Below, in pieces: positions 38,437 through 45,584 of a stretch of DNA of 64,000 bases. The translations under genes were made by a program, and so were the position numbers. A model generated the notes under the pieces. That model did not search any database and was not told the origin of the DNA. It saw nothing but the letters and a program-made list of their open reading frames with translations. The stretch's first letter is position 1. Each line of letters opens with the position of its first letter. Origin of the DNA: Limnohabitans sp. 2KL-1 (GTDB lineage Bacteria; Pseudomonadota; Gammaproteobacteria; Burkholderiales; Burkholderiaceae_C); contig NZ_NESL01000001.1 in NCBI RefSeq assembly GCF_003063435.1, positions 558,001 to 622,000 of the forward strand, read 5' to 3'.

Positions 38437-38763
38437 AAACTCGGGCAAATCGCTGCGCTGGGCAAATTCGGCAAAGGCTTCGTCAAACAAACGCGCGCCA
38501 TTGCCGGACACCGCCGCCAGCGATTGCGCAAACCCGGCCTGCGCGGGGTTGAAGTCGGTGCCGTGCCACTGCGTGACCGACGCCGCTGCGTGCAAATTGG
38601 CCGACACGCCTTGGCCAAAACCCAATTCACAGGCCGTGCCCACTTCAGGGAAAACAAGGCCTTGGTTCAAAAAAGCCAGCTTCACGCGCTGCGGGTTCAG
38701 TTCGGTGTAGTAGCCATAGGTGTAGCCAATGTCGGCCACATAGCCAGCGGTCCAGTCGCTCAT
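38427..38763 (-). pseudogene. Methyltransferase, N-terminal part of the gene split by the IS
   Basis: This is the SAM-binding start of the broken methyltransferase: MSDWTAGYVADIGYTYGYY, then ACELGFGQGVSANLHAAAS (motif I) and WHGTDFNPAQAGFA. The ATG at 38763 follows AGGA at good distance. The reading continues about ten codons into the insertion sequence before a stop (at 38395), so any product would be about 122 residues and lack the catalytic remainder. The other half is at 35591-36789. Confidence 0.85.
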
Positions 38764-38786
38764 GGGGTGTCCTTTTGTGGTGTTAT

Positions 38787-38820
38787 AAAAAAACCCCACC
38801 CCCTTGTGAGGGATGGGGTT
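38787..38820 (-). terminator. Rho-independent terminator after the second surface-protein gene
   Basis: Read on the minus strand, AACCCCATCCC pairs with GGGGTGGGGTT (one G-T pair) around a short loop and is followed by seven Ts. It ends the 38879-41716 gene and stops about 15 bases before the ribosome-binding site of the split methyltransferase, the same tight layout seen behind the first surface gene. Confidence 0.85.
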
Positions 38821-38878
38821 TGAAGGTTTCATTACAGGCCCTTGCCATCAAAGTGGCTTGGGCCGGATGAAAGCGTGA

Positions 38879-41716
38879 TCAGGCGATCAGCAATGTGTCT
38901 GCACTGGAGCTGAACGCTGCTGTGCTCAAATCAACTGTGCCAGTGATTTTGACGATGATGTCGCTGGCGTTGTTGAACGAGGCCGCATTGGACACGTTTT
39001 CCAGAACGTAAGTGTTGCCGCCTAACTGGAACCAAGACACATCACCAGCGTCTGTCGAATTGATGGCAGCGTTCGCGTAATCCTGGAAGACGGCCGTAGA
39101 AGCCAGTACCACTTTAGAAACCAGGAAGTCAGCAGCGGCAGCGCTGAACTTGATCAGGTCGCCTGCGGTCAGGTCGGTGATTGTGGCGTAGCTGTTCACG
39201 TTGGCGGTCACATTGCTCACGTCGAATGTGTCTGCACCCGCACCACCGGTCAAAGTGACCAGGTTATCCATGACTTTCAGTGTGTCAGCGCCTGCACCAC
39301 CCAGCAAAGTGTCGCCTTCGCCCATGGCTGTCAAAGTGTCATCACCGGAACCACCTTTAACTGTGGTTGCTGCAGTACCGACAGTTGCCACGACCAATTT
39401 GCCAGTGGCGGCAGAGCCGTCCACCAAGGTGACTTTGGTCGAACCAGTCAGGTCCAAATTGACGTTACCCTTGCCTGTTACGTTCACTGTGGTTGCAGCG
39501 GCGGCGGTCAGGGTCAAGGTGTCCACAAATTTAGTCGACATGGCCGACAGGTTGATGGTTTCAACGCCAGCGACTGTCACTTTTCCGATGGTCACGTTGG
39601 CTGATTCGGCGGCGTCAGCCACCAAATTCACCACATCGGTGGTACCTGTTGCGTCCTTCAGCTTGATGGTCACGCCGGCAGGATCGGTATTGGCACCCAA
39701 CAACTCGACAGTCGCGTTGTTCAGCATTTTGTCAAGCGTCAAGTCTTTGGTGCCGCCTGTTGTGATGACGTGGTTGATGTCGTCCAAGTTGTCCAGGTTG
39801 ACTGCAGTTGCAGCACCCACATTGCCCAATGCAAGGATTTCGAAACCGTCGATCTTGGCTTCAAAAGTGGCTGCTGCAGATGCATCTTTTGCATCGGCTG
39901 CGACCATCACCAACTCGTCAGTGCCGTCGCCACCGGACACGGCGGCGGTCAGTGCTGTCGTACCTGCAGCCAACTCAACAGTGTCGTTGCCAGCGCCAGT
40001 GCTCACAGCTTTGGTCACGCTTGAGGCAGTCAAGGTGACGGTGTCTACACCTGCACCACCGGTGTAGGTGGCTTTGGATGCATCAATCGTGGCGGTGACA
40101 GCACCGGTTGTGCCGGTGGTGTCCACAGACTTCAATGTCGTAGAACCCGTGGCATCAAAAGTTGCGCCAGCAGCGCCGGTCACGGTCAGTGTTTCAACGG
40201 CGGCCAAAACTGAAGCTTTGAAGTCGACCGCTTTTGTACCGGCCAAAGTCACTGCTTTCACACCGGCTGCAGTCAACTCAAGAGCAGAGTCTTTGCCATC
40301 GGCAGTGATGTTCAGTGTGGTGTAAGTCGCACCAAGATCCAGCGTGCTTGCAGCGCCCAAGTTGTTCACAGCCAAGGCCAGCGTGGTGGCTTTGGTGTTG
40401 GCAACGACCAAATCTGCAGCGCTGTTGGCCAAGCTCAGGCTGGCCAGTTTGTTGGAGGTGACAGTTGAGGCTGCACCGTAACCATCAAGCGACACGGTGG
40501 TGATCTCTGCGCCGTCTACAACAACTACACCGCCGATAACTCCCATCTTGCCTGCTACTGCTTCAGTAGCGGCGGCACCAGGAGTTTTAATGTCTGACGT
40601 TGGGCCTGTCGTGGCGATCTTTGCAGCAGCTGCTGCTGCATTTTTTGCAGTCGCATCAACAGTGATCACGCTGCCTGTGGTGGTCACAGCACCTGTGCTG
40701 TAAGCACCGAATGTACCGGAGTAGATGCCTTTGGAGGTTGAGGCAGAGCCGTGCACTGCGTCTGCGCTCAGGTTGGCAAAAGCGGCGGCCACTTCAGCGG
40801 CTGTCAGCGCCTTGGCTGTCGTGAAAGTCAAGCCACCAACGGCAATGACTGCGCCAGCTGCGGCATCGGCAAAAGTGACTGTATCCACTTGCTTAACACC
40901 GGCAACAGCGACGACAGCGTTTGCAGCGGTTGCAGCAGCGTCTTGTTTGACGGTTACGGTCGTGGTTTTGTCACCGCCATTAACGGTCACTGCGCCTTGG
41001 GTAACGGCTTCAGCAGCTGTATCTTTTGCTGCGGCTGTGGCGTCGGAAGTTGCAGTTTGAGTCACGCTGACTGTGGTTCCGCCTTTGATGTTGATTGCAC
41101 CCAGTTCGGCTTTTGTAGCAGCAACGTAGGCAGCACCTGTCGATGCGACAGTGATCGCGCCTGTGGGCGCTGTAGTTGGGCCAACTTGACCAATGTCGAT
41201 CTTGCCAGCAGCAGCACCGCCAGAAGTCACTGTTACATCTGTACCGCCGTCAACCTTGATGTCGCCTGCGCCGTTGGTCGCAGTCACTGTCACAGCGCCT
41301 TTACTGTCTGCCACGGTGACAGTTTTAGCAGCTGTCGCAGAAGCCACGGCTACAGTCGAGCCACCTGTAACTTTGATGTTGTCAGTCGCACCCGATACAG
41401 CAACAGCTGTAGTGGCGCTGGCTGTCAAGTCGACTTTCTGAGCTTGAGTCACATTCAAATTGGTCACGTCTGCTGGCGTAGATGCAACGGTGACATCGCC
41501 TGCGCCCTGAACTTCAATGACTTCAACGCTGGTAAGGCTAGGCAACTCAATGGTGCCTGCCGCGAAACCAATCTTCAGTGTGTCCTTGCCTGCGCCGCCA
41601 TTGACGGCATCAAGTGCGCTCAGCGTGTTGACCGTGGAGCCGCCAACGTCCACGCCACCGACGAAAACGTCGTCACCGTCGGTGCCTGTCAGGCTGTCCA
41701 GACCAGTAGTGAGCAT
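38879..41716 (-). CDS. S-layer-like/RTX-type surface protein lacking the N-terminal domain
   Basis: A 945-residue protein, very rich in Ala, Thr, Val and Gly, without visible cysteine. It consists of beta-strand repeats with calcium-turn sequences such as GGAGVDTVTL, STGAGNDTVEL, GGSGDDTLTA and GGAGADTF. The end (WFQLGGNTYVLENV, ASDIIVKITGT) is similar to that of the protein at 17874-20990. Its first residues, MLTTGLDSLTG, match residues 185 onward of that protein, and three further in-frame codons upstream also match (QYF against QTF) before a TAG at 41732-41734. So the DUF4214-type N-terminus appears to have been lost. No Shine-Dalgarno is present; a promoter ending at the ATG suggests a leaderless message. 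Confidence 0.8.
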   Translation of the reverse strand: MLTTGLDSLTGTDGDDVFVGGVDVGGSTVNTLSALDAVNGGAGKDTLKIGFAAGTIELPSLTSVEVIEVQGAGDVTVASTPADVTNLNVTQAQKVDLTASATTAVAVSGATDNIKVTGGSTVAVASATAAKTVTVADSKGAVTVTATNGAGDIKVDGGTDVTVTSGGAAAGKIDIGQVGPTTAPTGAITVASTGAAYVAATKAELGAINIKGGTTVSVTQTATSDATAAAKDTAAEAVTQGAVTVNGGDKTTTVTVKQDAAATAANAVVAVAGVKQVDTVTFADAAAGAVIAVGGLTFTTAKALTAAEVAAAFANLSADAVHGSASTSKGIYSGTFGAYSTGAVTTTGSVITVDATAKNAAAAAAKIATTGPTSDIKTPGAAATEAVAGKMGVIGGVVVVDGAEITTVSLDGYGAASTVTSNKLASLSLANSAADLVVANTKATTLALAVNNLGAASTLDLGATYTTLNITADGKDSALELTAAGVKAVTLAGTKAVDFKASVLAAVETLTVTGAAGATFDATGSTTLKSVDTTGTTGAVTATIDASKATYTGGAGVDTVTLTASSVTKAVSTGAGNDTVELAAGTTALTAAVSGGDGTDELVMVAADAKDASAAATFEAKIDGFEILALGNVGAATAVNLDNLDDINHVITTGGTKDLTLDKMLNNATVELLGANTDPAGVTIKLKDATGTTDVVNLVADAAESANVTIGKVTVAGVETINLSAMSTKFVDTLTLTAAAATTVNVTGKGNVNLDLTGSTKVTLVDGSAATGKLVVATVGTAATTVKGGSGDDTLTAMGEGDTLLGGAGADTLKVMDNLVTLTGGAGADTFDVSNVTANVNSYATITDLTAGDLIKFSAAAADFLVSKVVLASTAVFQDYANAAINSTDAGDVSWFQLGGNTYVLENVSNAASFNNASDIIVKITGTVDLSTAAFSSSADTLLIA

Positions 41717-41723
41717 GAAATAC

Positions 41724-41753
41724 TGTATATTCTAAGTTATTGTTTTTAAACAA
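41724..41753 (-). promoter_or_regulatory. Probable promoter of the second surface-protein gene (leaderless)
   Basis: On the minus strand TTGTTT (41753-41748) and TATACA (41729-41724) are separated by 18 bases. The -10 box predicts transcription from the base just before the ATG at 41716, so the message would have almost no leader, which agrees with the absence of a ribosome-binding site. Confidence 0.4.
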
Positions 41754-41786
41754 GAAAATTATCTTGTAAAATAAAAACGTTTTCCC

Positions 41787-41805
41787 AACGACGATATTCG
41801 TCGTT
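41787..41805. promoter_or_regulatory. Palindrome in the spacer between surface gene and integrase
   Basis: AACGACGA and TCGTCGTT form a perfect 8-bp inverted repeat around three bases, and CAACGAC is repeated directly at 41786-41792 and 41806-41812. The 147-bp spacer is otherwise very AT-rich. A repressor operator or a recombinase arm site are both possible. Confidence 0.4.
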
Positions 41806-41863
41806 CAACGACAAAATATACAAAAGTATTGTTTTTCACATTAAATGAAGTGTTTAAAATAAT

Positions 41864-43060
41864 ATGATCATGCCAAAAAACATACTTACGAATGAATTTG
41901 TTCTCCATTTGAAATGTGACCCGGGTCGGGCACACATGGAGGTGTTTGACCCCGAGTTGCGCGGCTTTTATGTCGACGTGCTGGCCAGTGGGCGCAAGAG
42001 TTTTCGGGTGCGCTACCGCTTCGACAAAAAGCTGCGGGTGGTCACTCTGGGCGATGCCTCGCTGATGACGCTGGACGAGGCCCGCATGGGCGCACGCGAG
42101 TTGCTGCGCAAGGCCAAGGCGGGCACCAACCCGATGGCCGAGCCAGTGCATGTGCTGGGGCCGACCATTGAGGCTTTCTTCACAGAAAAGTACCTGCCCT
42201 ATATCAAGAGCTACAAGCGCAGCTGGGACACCGACGACTCGATGATGCGCAACCATTTGTTGCCCAAGCTGGGCAGCAAGCACATGGGCAGCCTCACGCC
42301 GCCCGATGTGGCGGTGTTTGTGGAGCAGATGAAGGCCGGTGGCTACGCGCCGGGCACTTGCAACCGGGCACTGGTGCTGCTGCGCTATGGCTACACGCTG
42401 GCGGTGCGCTGGAAGGTGCCGGGCGTGGAGACCAATCCGGTCAAGGAAGTTAAAAACCTGTTGGATGACAACAAGATCGAGCGCTTTTTGACGACGGAGC
42501 AGACCTCGCGCCTGTTGGCCGCCGTGCGCGAGAGCGAAAGCGAGATGCTGCCCTATATCGTGTTGTTCTTGCTGTACACCGGGGCGCGCAAGCGCGAGGT
42601 GCTGGATGCCAAGTGGGCCGATGTGGATTGGGAGCGCAAGTCGTGGCGCATTCCCAAGACCAAGTCGGGCAAGATCCGGCATATTCCGCTGTCCACCGGG
42701 GCGCTGCAGTTGCTGGAGTCGCTCAAGCGCCTGGCGGGCATGGCCGGGGGCATGAACAGCACGGTGGCCGACAGCGGCGACCTGGCCTGCCGCCACATTT
42801 TTGCCAACCCGGCCACGGGCTTGCCTTATGTGTCTTTCTTTTACAGCTGGGATGCGGCCCGCATCCGCGCTGGTTTGCCCGATTTGCGGGTGCATGACCT
42901 GCGGCACAGCTTTGCCTCGTTTTTGGTCAATGCCGGGCGCAGCCTGTACGAGGTGCAAGAGCTGCTGGGCCACGCCGACATCCGCACCACCAGCCGTTAT
43001 GCGCACCTGAGCCGGGATCGACTGTTTGAGGCGGTGGAGATGGTGCAGGTGGTGGGTTGA
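41864..43060 (+). CDS. Tyrosine recombinase/integrase
   Basis: A 398-residue site-specific recombinase. It has an N-terminal arm/DUF4102-like part (about 1-85), a core-binding domain (about 95-190, FFTEKYLPYIKSYKRSWDTD) and a catalytic domain (about 200-395). Catalytic residues are present: Arg in YTGARKREVLDAKW, Lys in KSGKIRHIPLS, His-x2-Arg in HDLRHSFASF, His in LLGHADIRT, and the Tyr nucleophile in SRYAHLS. It is divergent from the surface-protein gene, 147 bp away. No tRNA, phage gene or clear attachment repeat was found beside it, so it is either a remnant of an island or a local recombinase. Confidence 0.92.
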   Translation: MIMPKNILTNEFVLHLKCDPGRAHMEVFDPELRGFYVDVLASGRKSFRVRYRFDKKLRVVTLGDASLMTLDEARMGARELLRKAKAGTNPMAEPVHVLGPTIEAFFTEKYLPYIKSYKRSWDTDDSMMRNHLLPKLGSKHMGSLTPPDVAVFVEQMKAGGYAPGTCNRALVLLRYGYTLAVRWKVPGVETNPVKEVKNLLDDNKIERFLTTEQTSRLLAAVRESESEMLPYIVLFLLYTGARKREVLDAKWADVDWERKSWRIPKTKSGKIRHIPLSTGALQLLESLKRLAGMAGGMNSTVADSGDLACRHIFANPATGLPYVSFFYSWDAARIRAGLPDLRVHDLRHSFASFLVNAGRSLYEVQELLGHADIRTTSRYAHLSRDRLFEAVEMVQVVG

Positions 43061-43176
43061 GCACGGGCAGCGGGCTCTTGGCGGGGGACCCTGCGCATTT
43101 GAAGTGAAAATCAATTATTTTGTAAATTTCTATCAATTTCATCTAAAGTGGTGAGATTTACCCTGTTGGGTAAAAA

Positions 43177-43213
43177 ATTCATATAGGAAGCGGTATACTC
43201 TTCCTATATGAAT
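43177..43213. promoter_or_regulatory. Perfect 14-bp inverted repeat covering a start codon
   Basis: Bases 43177-43190 and 43200-43213 are perfect reverse complements with a 9-base spacer. The right arm includes the ATG at 43208 of the TnpB-like gene, and the spacer contains TATACT (43194-43199), a good -10 box that would start transcription about two bases before that ATG. A protein bound here, or a hairpin in the message, would control the gene directly. Confidence 0.65.
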
Positions 43214-43828
43214 AAAGTTCTGCGCATTCCGCTCAAGGCCTCAGCCGCTCAATATGAGCGTTTGATGGCTTTGCAAAAGGTGTTCGCACAAGTTTGCAAC
43301 CAGCTGGCGCCCGAGGTGTCCCGCACGCGGGTGTGGAACCGGGTGGCCTTGCACCACTTACATTACCGCAGCTTGCGCGAGCAGCACCCGGCGCTGGGTT
43401 CGCAAATGGTGTGCAACGCGATTTATGCGGTTTCCCGCACGGCCAGGCTGGTGTTTCAGAGCCCGGCCAGCGCTTTCAATGTGCAGAAAATGGGCGACCG
43501 TGCGCTGCCGGTTCTGCGCTTTGCCGACACGTGCCCGGTGTACTTTGACCGCCACACACTGAGCCTGAAGGCGGACAAGTTGTCCTTGTTCACGCTGGAC
43601 GGGCGCATGCAGTTTGAGCTGACTTTGCCTGCCGAGCAGCGGGCCTTGTTTGAGCAAGGCAAGCTGCGCGAAATAGTGCTCAGCCGTGGCACAGACGGGG
43701 TGTTTGTGTTGTCGTTCTGGCTGGAGTCTGGGCCAACCGAAAACACCACTGAACAAACGCAGGATGTGCCCGAGCCTGAAGTGCAGGGCCCCCTGATTCC
43801 GGATTACGTTTCTGTAGAGGTTGCTTGA
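43208..43828 (+). CDS. TnpB-like N-terminal-domain protein without RuvC nuclease (putative)
   Basis: A 206-residue protein whose sequence pattern resembles the non-nuclease N-terminal half of TnpB: VLRIPLKASAAQYERL, VWNRVALHHLHYRSLREQHP, LGSQMVCNAIYAVSRTA, PVLRFADTCPVYFD, LSLKADKLSLFTLDGRM, REIVLSRGTDGVFVLSFW. In TnpB a DVPEPE-like linker leads into the RuvC-I block; here QDVPEPE is followed by about 15 residues and a stop, with no RuvC or zinc-ribbon part. The stop overlaps the exporter start (TGATG), so it is coupled to the type I secretion operon. No Shine-Dalgarno precedes the ATG. Resemblance is by eye; function is unknown, with a domesticated nucleic-acid-binding regulator as one possibility. 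Confidence 0.6.
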   Translation: MNKVLRIPLKASAAQYERLMALQKVFAQVCNQLAPEVSRTRVWNRVALHHLHYRSLREQHPALGSQMVCNAIYAVSRTARLVFQSPASAFNVQKMGDRALPVLRFADTCPVYFDRHTLSLKADKLSLFTLDGRMQFELTLPAEQRALFEQGKLREIVLSRGTDGVFVLSFWLESGPTENTTEQTQDVPEPEVQGPLIPDYVSVEVA

Positions 43829-45576
43829 TGAAGCCCAATTCCCCCCCCTCAGAGCTCAAGTTGGCTCTGTCCCAATTCAAACCAGTTTGGCGAACGGCGT
43901 TGCTGCTGAGCCTGGTCATTGGTTTGCTGGGTTTCACGTCCACGGTCTACATGCTGGAGGTGTATGACCGCGTGGTCAACAGCCGCAACTTGATGACGTT
44001 GGCGTCGTTGACGCTGGTGGCGCTGGGCGCTTATGCGGTGATGGAGGTGCTGGAGAAAATGCGCACCCGTATGTTGTGGGGCGTGGGCATACAGCTGGAG
44101 CTGAAGATGTCGCAGCGGGTGTACAACGCCATGTTCGACGGTTTGCGCACGAAGAACATGACCGGTGCCATGGACGCGCAAAACGATTTTCGCTCAGTGC
44201 GCGAGTTCTTTTACAACCCGGCTTTGTCGGCGTTTTTTGAGTTGCCCATGGCCGTGGTGTCACTGGTGTTGATTTTTGCGATCAACCCTTGGCTGGGCTT
44301 TGCCGCCGTGTTTGGCGCGGCGGCCCAGACCACGGTGGCGTGGATGCTGCAAAGCGCCTCGCGTGAGCCTTTGCTGGAGGCTCAGCGCCGCTCGCAGATG
44401 GCACAAAGCTATGCCGAGGCTTCGCTGCGCAATGCGCAGGTGATGGAGTCCATGGGCATGGTGGCATCGGTGCGTGGGCATTGGCAAAAACGTCAGGACA
44501 CGTTTTTGGCCTTCCAGGCCAAGGCCTCGGAGGCCGCAGGTGGGCTGAACGCGGTGTCCAAGTTGTTGCAGCAGTTGATGGGTTCGGTGCTGTTGGGTCT
44601 GGGGGCGTTGTTTTTGCTGCGCAACGAACTCAATGGCGGCTCGGCCATGATGATCATTGCCTCGGTGCTGGGCGGTCGTTTGTTGGCACCTCTGACACAG
44701 ATCGTGCAGCAGTGGAGCGCCATCGTGAACGTGGGCGGGGCCTGGCAGCGACTGGATGCCTTGTTGGCCGAGGTGCCTGAGCGCCCACAAAACATGCCGC
44801 TGCCCGCGCCCAAAGGCCATTTGACTGTGGAGAACCTGACGGCTTCGCCGCCCGGGCAAAACTTTGCGGTGCTGAGTGGCTTGCGTTTTGAGTTACCCCC
44901 GGGCGAGGTGCTGGCGGTGGTGGGGCCTTCGGCTTCGGGCAAAACGTCGCTGGCCAAGTTGCTCATGGGCATTTGGCACCCGATGGCGGGCAAAGTGCGC
45001 TTGGATGGCGTGGACGTGCACGTTTGGGACAAGACCGAGCTGGGCCCGTACCTGGGCTATCTGCCACAGGGCGTGGAGTTGCTGGAAGGCACGCTGGCCG
45101 AAAACATCGCCCGTTTTGGCGAAGTGGACATGGCCCGTGTTGAGGCTGCCGCGCAGCGTGTGGGCTTGCATGAATTCATTTTGGCCTTGCCACAGGGCTA
45201 CCAAACGCCGGTGGGGCGCGACGGCGGTTTGTTGTCGGGTGGTCAACGCCAGCGCGTGGCATTGGCCCGAGCCTTGTATGGCGACCCGGTGTTTGTGGTG
45301 CTGGACGAACCGAACTCCAGTTTGGACGAGGCGGGCGATGCGGCCTTGAACCAGGCGATTGCCTCGCTCAAAGCGCAGGGCACGTCATTTGTGGTCATCA
45401 CCCACCGCACCAGCGTGCTGGCAGTGTCGGACCGCATGTTGGTGCTGCGTGATGGCGCTCAGCAGCTGTTTGGCAGCACGGCCGAGGTGATGCAAAAGTT
45501 GCGTGGCGGCCCGAGCGCGCAAGTTGCGGGTCAGGCGGGTGGCCAGGCCGCTGTGCCTGCAGTGCAAGGGGCTTGA
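43828..45576 (+). CDS. Type I secretion ABC exporter (permease/ATPase), first copy
   Basis: A 582-residue inner-membrane exporter of the PrtD/HasD class. The membrane domain with about six helices is at 20-310 (LLLSLVIGLLGFTSTVYMLE cut by conserved positions, VYDRVVNSRNL). The ATPase domain has Walker A GPSASGKTSLAKLL, signature LLSGGQRQRVALARAL and Walker B VVLDEPNSSLDEAG. It energises passage of unfolded RTX-type proteins through a channel with the adaptor and TolC partner. The ATG at 43828 shares a base with the upstream stop (TGATG). A nearly parallel second exporter follows directly. Confidence 0.92.
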   Translation: MKPNSPPSELKLALSQFKPVWRTALLLSLVIGLLGFTSTVYMLEVYDRVVNSRNLMTLASLTLVALGAYAVMEVLEKMRTRMLWGVGIQLELKMSQRVYNAMFDGLRTKNMTGAMDAQNDFRSVREFFYNPALSAFFELPMAVVSLVLIFAINPWLGFAAVFGAAAQTTVAWMLQSASREPLLEAQRRSQMAQSYAEASLRNAQVMESMGMVASVRGHWQKRQDTFLAFQAKASEAAGGLNAVSKLLQQLMGSVLLGLGALFLLRNELNGGSAMMIIASVLGGRLLAPLTQIVQQWSAIVNVGGAWQRLDALLAEVPERPQNMPLPAPKGHLTVENLTASPPGQNFAVLSGLRFELPPGEVLAVVGPSASGKTSLAKLLMGIWHPMAGKVRLDGVDVHVWDKTELGPYLGYLPQGVELLEGTLAENIARFGEVDMARVEAAAQRVGLHEFILALPQGYQTPVGRDGGLLSGGQRQRVALARALYGDPVFVVLDEPNSSLDEAGDAALNQAIASLKAQGTSFVVITHRTSVLAVSDRMLVLRDGAQQLFGSTAEVMQKLRGGPSAQVAGQAGGQAAVPAVQGA

Positions 45577-45584
45577 GGTTGAAC

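Noticed and set aside
39201..41749. Several plus-strand open frames opposite the second surface-protein gene
   Set aside because: They are low-complexity mirror images of the Ala/Thr/Val-rich repeats, with no start signals or recognisable domains.
41864..43060. Integrase as the mark of an intact prophage or genomic island
   Set aside because: No phage genes, tRNA target or attachment repeats were found on either side; neighbours are surface and secretion genes.
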